Source: Pseudomonas sp. CCC3.1 (lineage in GTDB: Bacteria > Pseudomonadota > Gammaproteobacteria > Pseudomonadales > Pseudomonadaceae). From it: 64,000 nt of DNA. The stretch lies in the NCBI RefSeq assembly GCF_034347405.1, contig NZ_CP133778.1:5244501-5308500 (forward strand), read 5' to 3'. Below the pieces are notes generated by a model. That model was not told the origin of the DNA, did not search any database, and saw nothing but the letters and a program-made list of their open reading frames with translations. Position numbers and translations under genes: made by a program. Shown here piece after piece: positions 42,644 through 51,240 of this stretch. The first letter of the stretch is position 1; the number at the start of each line of letters is the position of its first letter.

Positions 42644-42850
42644 TCAGCCGATCGGGAAGGGATTAATGTGATGAACGGCATGCCGAGCGAGGCTTAAACA
42701 GGCTCGTTCAACCACCCGTGGGGAGTTGCCAAGAGCCTGTGGGTAATTCCAATCGCGTCTAGAGACCGTTCGTCGTGTGAGGTCACGACCAGGGTGCCGG
42801 GGTCCGGTATTGGAAGAGATGTGGGTAACTGTCGCTGGATGATTTATCTA

Positions 42851-42951
42851 TGTAGCCGCTGTCGAGGTACGAGGCTGCGATGGGTTGCGTAGCAGCCCCG
42901 GCAATCTGAAGGTCCTTCGGTCCTTTTGCAGCCCGCTCCTCAGCGGCTACA
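42851..42951. repeat. REP pair (REPIN-like) downstream of mnmE
   Basis: Starts TGTAGCCGCTGTCGAGGTAC and GAGGCTGCGA and ends TTGCAGCCCGCTCCTCAGCG and GCTACA. These are two inverted copies of the P. fluorescens-type REP core (GTAGCCGCTG...GAGGCTGCGA) around a short spacer. It ends 8 bp from the mnmE stop codon. A different REP family from the elements at 29150 and 60117. Confidence 0.75.
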
Positions 42952-42959
42952 GTGCATTG

Positions 42960-44327
42960 TTATTTACCGATACAGAAGCTGGAGAAGATCCGCCCCAGCA
43001 GATCATCCGAGCTGAATGCCCCGGTAATCTCGCCCAACGATTGCTGCGCCATGCGCAAATCTTCCGCCAGCAACTCGCCAGCCCCCGCCAGGGTCAGCTG
43101 TGCCCGACCATGCTCAAGTGCATCACTGGCGTGCCCTAATGCTTCCAGGTGACGACGACGCGCGCTGAAGCTGCTCTCAGAGGTTTGCTCGTAGCCCATG
43201 CACGCCTTGAGATGTTCGCGCAGCAAGTCGAGCCCCTCGGTTGATCTTGCGCTCAGGCTGATCGTCACATGGCCATCCTCACTGACCTCAAGGGCGATGG
43301 CTTCCTCGGTGAGGTCTGCCTTATTGCGGATCAACGTGACTTTGGCCGGATCCGGGCGCTGCTCCAGAAATTCTGGCCACAGCGCAAACGGGTCGTCTGC
43401 TTCGGGAGCGGTTGCATCCACCACCAGTAACACCCGATCTGCCTCACCAATGGCCTTGAGTGCCCGTTGCACACCGATCTTCTCGACCTGGTCGTCGGTA
43501 TCGCGCAAGCCAGCCGTGTCGACCACGTGCAGCGGCATGCCATCGATATGGATATGTTCACGCAACACGTCGCGGGTTGTGCCAGCGATCTCGGTGACGA
43601 TGGCCGCTTCGCGCCCGGCCAGCGCGTTGAGCAGGCTGGATTTACCGGCGTTGGGCCGGCCGGCAATCACCACGGTCATGCCGTCGCGCAGCAAGGCGCC
43701 CTGACCTGCTTCACGTTTAACGGTGGATAACTCTTCGCGGACTTTGTCGAGCATGCCGAGTACGTGGCCATCCGCCAGAAAGTCGATTTCTTCCTCGGGG
43801 AAGTCAATCGCCGCTTCGACATAGATACGCAAACCGATCAGTTGCTCGGTCAAGTTATGTACACGGTGTGAGAAAGCGCCCTGCAAGGAGCGCAATGCGT
43901 TGCGTGCAGCTTGTGCAGAACTGGCTTCGATAAGGTCGGCAATTGCCTCGGCCTGGGCCAGGTCGAGTTTGTCGTTCAAAAACGCACGTTCACTGAATTC
44001 GCCCGGGCGGGCCAAGCGGCAACCCAGTTCAATGCAGCGTTGCAGCAGCATATCGAGAACGATCGGGCCGCCGTGACCTTGCAGTTCCAGCACGTCTTCG
44101 CCGGTAAATGAGTTAGGGCCCGGGAAATACAGCGCGATGCCTTCGTCCAGCACTTCACTGTTTTCGCCATAAAACGGCCCGTAATGGGCATAGCGCGGTT
44201 TCAGTTCGCGCTCAGTGAAGGCTTGCGCGGCGACACTGGCGAGTGGCCCGGAAATACGCACGATCCCCACACCGCCTCGGCCTTGGGCAGTCGCCACAGC
44301 AGCAATAGTTTGTGCCGGAACACTCAT
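42960..44327 (-). CDS. mnmE: tRNA modification GTPase MnmE (TrmE)
   Basis: A 455-residue K+-dependent GTPase partnering MnmG. N-terminal folate-binding domain 'IAAVATAQGRGGVGIVRISGP'; 'GRPNAGKSSLLNALAGREAAIVTEIAGTTRDV' (G1-G2), 'DTAGLRDTDDQVEKIGV' (G3), 'RNKADL' (G4); C-terminal 'CIGK' with the catalytic Cys. ATG 44327 follows GAGG by 9 bases. Confidence 0.97.
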   Translation of the reverse strand: MSVPAQTIAAVATAQGRGGVGIVRISGPLASVAAQAFTERELKPRYAHYGPFYGENSEVLDEGIALYFPGPNSFTGEDVLELQGHGGPIVLDMLLQRCIELGCRLARPGEFSERAFLNDKLDLAQAEAIADLIEASSAQAARNALRSLQGAFSHRVHNLTEQLIGLRIYVEAAIDFPEEEIDFLADGHVLGMLDKVREELSTVKREAGQGALLRDGMTVVIAGRPNAGKSSLLNALAGREAAIVTEIAGTTRDVLREHIHIDGMPLHVVDTAGLRDTDDQVEKIGVQRALKAIGEADRVLLVVDATAPEADDPFALWPEFLEQRPDPAKVTLIRNKADLTEEAIALEVSEDGHVTISLSARSTEGLDLLREHLKACMGYEQTSESSFSARRRHLEALGHASDALEHGRAQLTLAGAGELLAEDLRMAQQSLGEITGAFSSDDLLGRIFSSFCIGK

Positions 44328-44362
44328 AAAAACAGGCCTCAAAAACAAAAGTGACAGATAGC

Positions 44363-44387
44363 AAAACGCCCCACTAGGGGGCGTTTT
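44363..44387 (-). terminator. Intrinsic terminator after yidC
   Basis: AAAACGCCCC-actag-GGGGCGTTTT, a 10-bp stem ending in T4 on either strand, between yidC (ends 44410, minus) and mnmE. mnmE therefore probably has its own promoter within this gap. Confidence 0.85.
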
Positions 44388-44409
44388 GAGTGGTGATCAA
44401 CAGAGTAAG

Positions 44410-46095
44410 TTAAGCAGCTGCTTTTTTGGTAGCGGCTTCGATCTTACGCGTGATGTACCACTGTTGAGCGATGGACAGGCAGTTGTTCACAACCCAGTAC
44501 AGCACCAGACCAGCCGGGAACCACAGGAAGAAGAAGGTGAAGATGATTGGCATCAGCTTCATCACCTTGGCCTGCATCGGGTCCGGAGGCGTCGGGTTCA
44601 GACGCTGCTGGATGAACATGGTTGCGCCCATGATGATCGGCAGAATGAAGAACGGGTCTTTGATCGACAAGTCGGTAATCCAGAGCATGAACGGCGCCTG
44701 GCGCATTTCAACACTTTCCAGAAGTACCCAGTACAAGGACAGGAACACCGGCATCTGCACCAGAATCGGCAAGCAGCCGCCCAGTGGATTGATCTTCTCT
44801 TTCTTGTACAGCTCCATCATCGCTTGCGACATTTTCTGGCGATCATCACCGAACTGCTCTTTGAGAGCGGCCAGTTTTGGTGCCACAGCGCGCATGCGAG
44901 CCATCGATTTGTAGCTGGCGGCCGACAGCGGGAAGAAGATCCCTTTAATCAGCATGGTCAGGAAGATAATCGACCAACCCCAGTTACCCACCAAGCTGTG
45001 GATATGTTGCAGCAACCAGAAAATAGGTTGAGCAATGAACCACAGAATGCCGTAGTCGACGGTCAGTTCCAGACCTGGGGATAACTCTTTGAGTACACCC
45101 TGGCTTTTTGGACCGGCGTACAGCGTAGCGCTGGTTTCAGCAGTTTTACCCGGCTCAACGGTCAAGGTTGGGCCAGTAAAACCGATGATGTAGTTGCCTT
45201 GGCTGTCTTTGCGGGTCTGAACGACGTTGTTATCGCCTTTCTGAGGAATCCACGCCGTTACAAAGTAGTGTTGCAGCCAAGCAACCCAGCCACCTTGAAC
45301 GGTTTCTTTCAGCTGGCCCTTGTCGATATCTTTCATCGACACTTTTTTGTACGGTTCTGCACTTGTCCACAGGGCAGCGCCCAGGTAAGTCGCAGTGCCG
45401 GTGGCGGTGCTGGAAGAAGGATCAGAGCTGGCGTCGCGTTTCAATTGCGCGAACAGGTTGCCAGTCCACGGCTTGCCGCTCTCGTTATCAATCAAATAGC
45501 TGACTTGAACATCGTACAGACCACGCTTGAGCGTGAAACGCTTGATGTAGTTAACGCCGTTTTCGCTGAATTTGAGGTCAACGACCAACTGATCCTGGCC
45601 CGGAGCCAGTTCAAACGTCTTTTTGTCTGCACTGAAAACCGGGCGACCCGCGGTGCGAGCATCCGGTCCGTCAACGCCAGTCAGGCCACTTTGAGCCAGA
45701 TAAGTACGCTCGCCGCCGTTATCGAACAGCTGGAAAGGTACGTCCGGGTGGTCTTGGCGACGTGGATAAAGCGGCAGACGCAGCTGGGCAATATCACCAC
45801 CCTGTGGATCAATCGCGATGTCCAGAACATCCGTTTTTACGTGGATGAGGTCTTTGCTGGCAGCAACCGGTGCTTCAGTTGGCGTGCTGCTATCAGTATT
45901 GGCGCTGGGTACATCGGCACTGTTCGAAGCGTTGTTACCTGGCACCGTATCAGGCAAAGCCTGTGGAGTGGTGCTGCTGGCGGCAACATTCTGAGTCGGC
46001 AGGGCAGCTTGGCCGTAATCCTGGTTCCATTTCAGAACCATAACGTAGGACACGACTGCTAGAGCGACGATCAGGATCGTGCGTTTAATATCCAT
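44410..46095 (-). CDS. yidC: Membrane protein insertase YidC
   Basis: A 561-residue inner-membrane insertase that works alone or with SecYEG. N-terminal helix 'MDIKRTILIVALAVVSYVMVLKWNQDY', a Ser/Thr/Pro-rich linker and large periplasmic domain (about 60-340), then the conserved five-helix core 'WGWSIIFLTMLIKGIFFPLSAASYKSMARMR' with the groove Arg and 'PVFLSLYWVLLESVEMRQAPFM', and the end 'SIAQQWYITRKIEAATKK'. ATG 46095 is the conserved start; the open frame to 46155 covers the yidD end. Confidence 0.97.
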   Translation of the reverse strand: MDIKRTILIVALAVVSYVMVLKWNQDYGQAALPTQNVAASSTTPQALPDTVPGNNASNSADVPSANTDSSTPTEAPVAASKDLIHVKTDVLDIAIDPQGGDIAQLRLPLYPRRQDHPDVPFQLFDNGGERTYLAQSGLTGVDGPDARTAGRPVFSADKKTFELAPGQDQLVVDLKFSENGVNYIKRFTLKRGLYDVQVSYLIDNESGKPWTGNLFAQLKRDASSDPSSSTATGTATYLGAALWTSAEPYKKVSMKDIDKGQLKETVQGGWVAWLQHYFVTAWIPQKGDNNVVQTRKDSQGNYIIGFTGPTLTVEPGKTAETSATLYAGPKSQGVLKELSPGLELTVDYGILWFIAQPIFWLLQHIHSLVGNWGWSIIFLTMLIKGIFFPLSAASYKSMARMRAVAPKLAALKEQFGDDRQKMSQAMMELYKKEKINPLGGCLPILVQMPVFLSLYWVLLESVEMRQAPFMLWITDLSIKDPFFILPIIMGATMFIQQRLNPTPPDPMQAKVMKLMPIIFTFFFLWFPAGLVLYWVVNNCLSIAQQWYITRKIEAATKKAAA

Positions 46096-46108
46096 GATTA
46101 CTCGGCCA

Positions 46109-46342
46109 TCAAGAAGAACGGGAGGTAGGGATAGGTGGAACCGGGTCGTAACCACCGGGATTCCACGGGTGACAGCGACCTAAACGACGAAAGGTCAGCC
46201 AGCCGCCGCGAAGAACGCCATGATTTTCGATGGCTTCCATCGCGTAGCAGGAACAACTGGGGTAGAAACGGCAGTGGCTGGCCATCAAAGGACTAATGGC
46301 ATAACGATAAAACTGGATCGGAAGGATCGCCAGTTTACGCAT
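46109..46342 (-). CDS. yidD: Membrane protein insertion efficiency factor YidD
   Basis: A 77-residue protein with the family hallmark 'FYRYAISPLMASHCRFYPSCSCYAMEAIENHG' (three Cys) and 'GRCHPWNPGGYDPVP'. It helps YidC-dependent insertion. It overlaps the rnpA stop by 8 bp and lies 13 bp before yidC, the usual arrangement. Confidence 0.95.
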   Translation of the reverse strand: MRKLAILPIQFYRYAISPLMASHCRFYPSCSCYAMEAIENHGVLRGGWLTFRRLGRCHPWNPGGYDPVPPIPTSRSS

Positions 46343-46742
46343 CAGGACTGCCTACCCCTACAGTTTCGGTTTTAACCGCTGGAACTGGCGTGTTACGGGC
46401 CAGGCGTTTCCAGAGTTTGCCGAAATGCTGAATCAATTCGGGGTTCTCTACGTCACCCAAACCTTTGCGCGCGACGATAACGATATCCCAACCGACCAGT
46501 TGATCCTGGTGGAGACGAAACGATTCACGCATCAAACGCTTGAGGCGATTGCGCTGAACGGAGAGCTTCACGCTCTTTTTCCCGATCACTAACCCCAGGC
46601 GGGGGTGATCAAGATCGTTGCTGCGCGCAAGGAGCAGGAGATTTTTCCCCGGAACCTTGCCGGTGGGGGAGTCAAAGACTGCCTTGAAATGTCGGGGAGT
46701 GAGTAACCGCTTTTCCCGACTGAAGTCCTGACTCACCACCAT
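46335..46742 (-). CDS. rnpA: Ribonuclease P protein component
   Basis: A 135-residue basic protein that assists the RNase P RNA in tRNA 5' maturation. 'SREKRLLTPRHFKAVF' and the RNR motif 'SVKLSVQRNRLKRLMRESFR' are clear. ATG 46742 is 11 bp after the rpmH stop; a GTG next to it is the alternative. No strong ribosome site is present, suggesting translational coupling to rpmH. Confidence 0.96.
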   Translation of the reverse strand: MVVSQDFSREKRLLTPRHFKAVFDSPTGKVPGKNLLLLARSNDLDHPRLGLVIGKKSVKLSVQRNRLKRLMRESFRLHQDQLVGWDIVIVARKGLGDVENPELIQHFGKLWKRLARNTPVPAVKTETVGVGSPDA

Positions 46743-46752
46743 TGTCTGATTA

Positions 46753-46887
46753 TCAAACTGCCAGACGCGCACGGCCTTTGGCGCGGCGACGCGACAGGAC
46801 TGCACGGCCGTTTTTAGTAGCCATGCGTGCACGGAAACCGTGAGTGCGGGCGCGTTTGATAGTGCTTGGTTGGAAAGTACGTTTCAT
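46753..46887 (-). CDS. rpmH: 50S ribosomal protein L34
   Basis: A 44-residue, very basic protein translated from the sequence: begins MKRTFQPSTIKRARTHGF, continues RARMATKNGRAVLSRRRAKG and ends RARLAV. It is identical in pattern to bacterial L34. It is the first gene of the rpmH-rnpA-yidD-yidC operon and sits beside oriC, divergent from dnaA, as in all pseudomonads. Confidence 0.98.
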   Translation of the reverse strand: MKRTFQPSTIKRARTHGFRARMATKNGRAVLSRRRAKGRARLAV

Positions 46888-46947
46888 GTCGTGCTACCTG
46901 GTTCGTCCACAACGGGCCGGAATGGACCCCGTTTTAAGAGACCGGCG

Positions 46948-46976
46948 ATTCTAGAGAATGCAAGCCAATAGGTCAA
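46948..46976 (-). promoter_or_regulatory. Sigma-70 promoter of the rpmH operon
   Basis: -35 TTGACC, 17-bp spacer, -10 TAGAAT on the minus strand, 61 bp before the rpmH ATG. A close match to consensus, as expected for a ribosomal protein gene. Confidence 0.8.
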
Positions 46977-47375
46977 TTTCCAACCAACGTTAACCGCTAA
47001 ATAGATGTCAGGGGTTTTGCACAAGCGTTTTGTCAGCCAACTATAAAAATAAAGAAACGAAGTATTTAAAGCTCTTTTATAAAGCTTATTAAACTTAGAG
47101 ACGCGATCATCTGTGGATAAGTCAAAGCAGGCCTTATAAATCAAGGTGTACAGAGAATGACAACACTGTCGAGAAGCCGTGCTCTGCCTGTGCTGCACCC
47201 TCGGATAAGCTGTGCATGAAAGGCCTCTTTATCCACAGGCCAGTTATGCACAGACTTTCGACCCCACTTGTGCAATGAGCTTAGACCCGCTTATCCACAG
47301 ACCTTATGCACATACCATTTGTCGCTTTGTTCACAGCGAAAAGCCTGATCTCTCCTTATAGGCAGGCAACCTACG

Positions 47376-47406
47376 TGTGGATAAGTAGGCGAGTGGTCGC
47401 TACAAT
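47376..47406 (+). promoter_or_regulatory. Candidate dnaA promoter overlapped by a DnaA box
   Basis: -10 TACAAT at 47401-47406 with a weak -35 TGGATA at 47378-47383, 17 bp apart. The -35 lies inside the perfect DnaA box TGTGGATAA 47376-47384, which would let DnaA repress its own gene. Confidence 0.5.
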
Positions 47407-47450
47407 GGCGCCTGTTTTTGCCTCACCGGCTTTCAACTTAGGGGATATCC

Positions 47451-48968
47451 GTGTCAGTGGAACTTTGGCAGCAGTGCGTAGAGCTTTTGCGCGATGAGCT
47501 GCCTGCCCAGCAATTCAACACCTGGATCCGTCCACTACAGGTCGAAGCCGAAGGCGACGAGTTGCGCGTGTATGCACCCAATCGGTTTGTTCTCGACTGG
47601 GTTAACGAGAAGTATCTGAGCCGTTTGCTTGAACTGCTGAATGAGCACAGCAATGGCATGGCGCCAGCGCTGTCCTTATTAATAGGCAGCAAACGCAGCT
47701 CGGCACCTCGTGCTGCGCCCAACGCGCCCTTAGCTGCGGCAGCTTCTCAACAGGCCTCGGCGCCAGCACCTTCGCCAAGCACTCAGCCAAGCGCAGCGCC
47801 CGCGCCTGCTCCGGCCCCTAAACAGGCGGCCGAAGCGAGCGAAGAGCCTTCGCGTGACAGCTTTGATCCGATGGCAGGTGCCAGCTCGCAGCAAGCGCCT
47901 GTACGTGCCGAGCAACGGACTGTCCAGGTTGAAGGTGCGCTCAAGCACACCAGCTACCTGAACCGCACCTTCACCTTCGAAAACTTCGTAGAGGGCAAGT
48001 CCAACCAACTGGCCCGCGCTGCGGCGTGGCAGGTAGCGGACAATCCCAAGCACGGTTACAACCCGCTCTTCCTGTATGGCGGCGTTGGCTTGGGTAAAAC
48101 GCACTTGATGCACGCGGTGGGTAACCACCTATTGAAGAAGAATCCGAATGCCAAGGTTGTGTACCTGCATTCCGAGCGTTTTGTAGCCGACATGGTCAAG
48201 GCCCTGCAACTCAACGCTATCAACGAGTTCAAGCGCTTCTACCGTTCGGTCGACGCCCTGCTCATTGATGACATTCAATTCTTTGCGCGCAAAGAGCGGT
48301 CTCAGGAAGAGTTCTTCCACACCTTCAACGCCCTGCTTGAAGGCGGTCAGCAAGTGATTCTGACCAGTGACCGTTACCCCAAAGAGATCGAAGGTCTCGA
48401 AGAGCGTCTCAAATCCCGCTTCGGCTGGGGCTTGACGGTGGCCGTTGAGCCGCCAGAGCTCGAAACCCGAGTCGCGATCTTGATGAAGAAGGCAGACCAG
48501 GCCAAGGTTGACCTGCCCCACGATGCCGCCTTCTTTATTGCCCAACGCATTCGCTCCAACGTGCGTGAGCTCGAAGGTGCACTCAAGCGGGTCATCGCGC
48601 ACTCGCACTTCATGGGCCGCGACATCACCATCGAGTTGATTCGCGAATCCCTAAAAGACTTGTTGGCGTTGCAAGATAAGCTCGTCTCTGTGGATAACAT
48701 CCAGCGCACAGTGGCCGAGTACTACAAGATTAAAATTTCGGACCTGCTCTCCAAGCGCCGTTCACGCTCGGTAGCACGACCACGCCAGGTGGCCATGGCG
48801 CTGTCCAAAGAGCTGACCAACCACAGCCTGCCGGAAATTGGCGACGTGTTTGGTGGCCGCGATCACACCACGGTCTTGCACGCATGCCGCAAGATCAACG
48901 AACTCAAGGAATCCGACGCGGACATCCGCGAGGACTACAAGAACCTGCTGCGAACCCTGACAACCTGA
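47451..48968 (+). CDS. dnaA: Chromosomal replication initiator protein DnaA
   Basis: A 505-residue protein starting at GTG ('MSVELWQQCVELLRDELPAQQFNTWIRPLQ', domain I) behind AGGGGA. A Pro/Ala-rich linker spans about 85-140. The AAA+ domain has Walker A 'LYGGVGLGKTHLMHAVGNHLL', Walker B 'DALLIDDIQFFARKERSQEEFFHTFNALLEGGQQVILTSDRYP'. The DNA-binding domain IV is 'RSVARPRQVAMALSKELTNHSLPEIGDVFGGRDHTTVLHACRKI'. It contains a perfect DnaA box at 48689-48697. First gene of dnaA-dnaN-recF-gyrB. Confidence 0.98.
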   Translation: MSVELWQQCVELLRDELPAQQFNTWIRPLQVEAEGDELRVYAPNRFVLDWVNEKYLSRLLELLNEHSNGMAPALSLLIGSKRSSAPRAAPNAPLAAAASQQASAPAPSPSTQPSAAPAPAPAPKQAAEASEEPSRDSFDPMAGASSQQAPVRAEQRTVQVEGALKHTSYLNRTFTFENFVEGKSNQLARAAAWQVADNPKHGYNPLFLYGGVGLGKTHLMHAVGNHLLKKNPNAKVVYLHSERFVADMVKALQLNAINEFKRFYRSVDALLIDDIQFFARKERSQEEFFHTFNALLEGGQQVILTSDRYPKEIEGLEERLKSRFGWGLTVAVEPPELETRVAILMKKADQAKVDLPHDAAFFIAQRIRSNVRELEGALKRVIAHSHFMGRDITIELIRESLKDLLALQDKLVSVDNIQRTVAEYYKIKISDLLSKRRSRSVARPRQVAMALSKELTNHSLPEIGDVFGGRDHTTVLHACRKINELKESDADIREDYKNLLRTLTT

Positions 48969-49006
48969 TGACACCAACGCAGCTTATTAAGGCAAGGGAC
49001 TAGACC

Positions 49007-50110
49007 ATGCATTTCACCATTCAACGCGAAGCCCTGTTGAAACCCCTGCAACTGGTCGCAGGCGTCGTTGAACGCCGCCAGACCTTGCCGGTATTGTCCA
49101 ACGTGCTGTTGGTAGTCGAAGGCCAGCAACTGTCGCTGACCGGTACCGACCTTGAAGTCGAACTGGTCGGTCGCGTCCAGCTCGAAGAACCGGCTGAGCC
49201 CGGCGAGATCACCGTACCTGCGCGCAAGCTGATGGATATTTGCAAAAGCTTGCCCAACGATGCACTGATCGACATCAAGCTCGATGACCAGAAACTGGTG
49301 GTCAAGGCAGGCCGTAGCCGCTTTACCCTGTCGACCTTGCCAGCCAATGATTTCCCGACGGTTGAAGAAGGGCCGGGTTCTCTGACCTGCAGCCTGCAGC
49401 AAAGCAAACTGCGTCGCCTGATCGAACGCACCAGCTTCGCCATGGCTCAGCAGGACGTTCGTTACTACCTCAACGGCATGCTGCTGGAAGTGTCTGCCGG
49501 TATCATCCGCGCAGTCGCCACCGACGGTCACCGCCTGGCCATGTGCTCTATGAAGGCCGACATTGGTCAGCCAGACCGTCATCAAGTGATCGTACCGCGC
49601 AAAGGTATTCTCGAAATGGCGCGTTTGCTGACTGAGCCAGACGGCGAAGTGAGCATCGTGTTGGGCGCACACCACATCCGTGCCACCACTGGCGAATTCA
49701 CCTTCACCTCCAAGCTGGTAGACGGCAAGTTCCCGGATTACGAGCGTGTGCTGCCTAAAGGTGGTGACAAGGTGGTGATCGGTGACCGTCAGGTTCTGCG
49801 TGAAGCGTTCAGCCGTACAGCGATCCTGTCCAACGAGAAGTACCGTGGTATTCGTCTGCAATTGGCTAATGGTCAATTGAAAATTCAGGCCAACAACCCG
49901 GAGCAGGAAGAAGCGGAAGAAGAAGTAGGCGTTGACTACAACGGCGACTCGCTTGAAATCGGATTCAACGTGAGCTACCTGCTGGATGTGCTGGGCGTGA
50001 TGACCACTGAGCAAGTGCGCCTCATCCTGTCTGACTCCAACAGCAGCGCCCTGGTGCAAGAGTCGGATAACGACGACTCGGCCTACGTTGTTATGCCGAT
50101 GCGCCTGTAA
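49007..50110 (+). CDS. dnaN: DNA polymerase III beta sliding clamp
   Basis: A 367-residue clamp: 'MHFTIQREALLKPLQLVAGVVERRQTLPVLSNVLL', 'TGTDLEVELVGRV', 'FPTVEEG', 'YLNGMLLE', 'ATDGHRLA' and the C-terminal 'ESDNDDSAYVVMPMRL' (conserved MPMRL end). It lies 38 bp after dnaA. Confidence 0.98.
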   Translation: MHFTIQREALLKPLQLVAGVVERRQTLPVLSNVLLVVEGQQLSLTGTDLEVELVGRVQLEEPAEPGEITVPARKLMDICKSLPNDALIDIKLDDQKLVVKAGRSRFTLSTLPANDFPTVEEGPGSLTCSLQQSKLRRLIERTSFAMAQQDVRYYLNGMLLEVSAGIIRAVATDGHRLAMCSMKADIGQPDRHQVIVPRKGILEMARLLTEPDGEVSIVLGAHHIRATTGEFTFTSKLVDGKFPDYERVLPKGGDKVVIGDRQVLREAFSRTAILSNEKYRGIRLQLANGQLKIQANNPEQEEAEEEVGVDYNGDSLEIGFNVSYLLDVLGVMTTEQVRLILSDSNSSALVQESDNDDSAYVVMPMRL

Positions 50111-50131
50111 CTTATGCACAGCCCAAGCTAG

Positions 50132-51235
50132 ATGTCCCTTAGTCGTGTCTCTGTCACCGGTGTGCGTAACCTGCACCCGGTGACTTTCTCCCCCTCCCCC
50201 CGCATCAATATCTTGTACGGCGCCAATGGCAGCGGAAAAACCAGCGTGCTCGAAGCTGTTCACTTGCTGGGGCTGGCACGTTCGTTTCGCAGTGTGCGGC
50301 TTACACCTGTCATCCAGCATGATCAGCCAAGCTGTACAGTTTTTGGCCAGGTAGAACTGGCTGAAGGCGGACACAGCGCGCTCGGTGTCTCGCGGGACCG
50401 GCAAGGGGAGTTCCACATTCGGATCGACGGTCAAAATGCGCGCAGTGCGGCGCAACTGGCCGAGATCTTGCCCTTGCAATTGATCAACCCTGACAGCTTC
50501 CGTCTACTGGAAGGTGCTCCCAAGATTCGTAGGCAGTTTCTCGATTGGGGGGTGTTCCACGTCGAACCGCGCTTTATGTCGACCTGGCAGCGGCTACAGA
50601 AGGCCCTGCGGCAGCGGAACTCATGGCTGCGGCATGGTACACTCGACGCCGTTTCACAAGCGGCCTGGGACCGGGAACTGTGCCTGGCCAGTGCTGACAT
50701 TGATGAATACCGCCGCGCTTACATCAAAGCCTTAAAACCTGTGTTTGAGCAGACCTTAAGTGAGTTGCTTGAACTCGAAGGCTTAACGCTGAGTTATTAC
50801 CGTGGCTGGGACAAAGACCGAGAGCTGAGTGCTGTACTCGCCGCGTCTGTCCACCGGGACCAGCAAATGGGGCATACCCAAGCCGGACCACAACGTGCTG
50901 ATTTGCGCCTGAAGATAGGTGCCAATAATGCGGCAGACATCTTGTCGCGTGGGCAGCAAAAGTTAGTGGTCTGTGCCTTGCGCATTGCTCAAGGGCACTT
51001 GGTCAGCCAGGCCCGGCGTGGCCAATGTATTTATCTGGTGGATGACTTGCCGTCCGAATTGGATGAGCAGCATCGCAACGCACTGTGTCGCTTGTTGGAA
51101 GACTTACGCTGCCAGGTTTTCATTACCTGTGTAGATCACGAATTATTGAGGGAAGGCTGGCAGACGGAAACGCCAGTTGCCCTGTTCCACGTGGAACAGG
51201 GCTGTATCACCCAGACCCACGACCATCGGGAGTGA
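50132..51235 (+). CDS. recF: DNA replication and repair protein RecF
   Basis: A 367-residue SMC-like ATPase: 'GVRNLHPVTFSPSPRINILYGANGSGKTSVLEAVHLLGLARSFR' (Walker A), 'LLEGAPKIRRQFLDWGVFHV', and signature/Walker B 'DILSRGQQKLVVCALRIAQGHLV'/'CIYLVDDLPSELDEQHR'. It loads RecA with RecOR. A perfect parS (51183-51198) and a near-parS (50553-50568) lie within the coding sequence. Confidence 0.97.
   Translation: MSLSRVSVTGVRNLHPVTFSPSPRINILYGANGSGKTSVLEAVHLLGLARSFRSVRLTPVIQHDQPSCTVFGQVELAEGGHSALGVSRDRQGEFHIRIDGQNARSAAQLAEILPLQLINPDSFRLLEGAPKIRRQFLDWGVFHVEPRFMSTWQRLQKALRQRNSWLRHGTLDAVSQAAWDRELCLASADIDEYRRAYIKALKPVFEQTLSELLELEGLTLSYYRGWDKDRELSAVLAASVHRDQQMGHTQAGPQRADLRLKIGANNAADILSRGQQKLVVCALRIAQGHLVSQARRGQCIYLVDDLPSELDEQHRNALCRLLEDLRCQVFITCVDHELLREGWQTETPVALFHVEQGCITQTHDHRE
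50553..50568. promoter_or_regulatory. Near-parS sequence inside recF
   Basis: TGTTCCACGTCGAACC matches the parS consensus TGTTCCACGTGGAACA at 14 of 16 positions. The encoded residues 'WGVFHVEPRF' are conserved in RecF, so part of the match is coding constraint. Could be a secondary ParB site. Confidence 0.4.
51183..51198. promoter_or_regulatory. parS: parS centromere site
   Basis: A perfect 16-bp palindrome TGTTCCACGTGGAACA in the 3' end of recF, 3.7 kb from oriC. This is the canonical bacterial parS bound by ParB. It encodes 'LFHVEQ' near the RecF C-terminus, where conservation is low, so the palindrome is selected as DNA. Confidence 0.95.
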
Positions 51236-51240
51236 AGGCA

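Larger units (their letters stand above)
46888..47450. other. oriC: Chromosomal replication origin (oriC), rpmH-dnaA intergenic region
   Basis: A 563-bp region with no gene. Perfect DnaA boxes are at 47112-47120, 47229-47237, 47291-47299 and 47376-47384; near-perfect TTATGCACA boxes are at 47244-47252 and 47304-47312. An AT-rich stretch at about 46985-47100 (for example AAAAATAAAGAAAC, TATTTAAAGC, TTATAAAGCTTATTAAAC) is the likely unwinding element. This is the established origin position in Pseudomonas. Confidence 0.93.

Noticed and set aside
46884..47198. Open frame of 104 codons through oriC
   Set aside because: It spans the AT-rich unwinding region and the rpmH promoter and has no sensible protein sequence.
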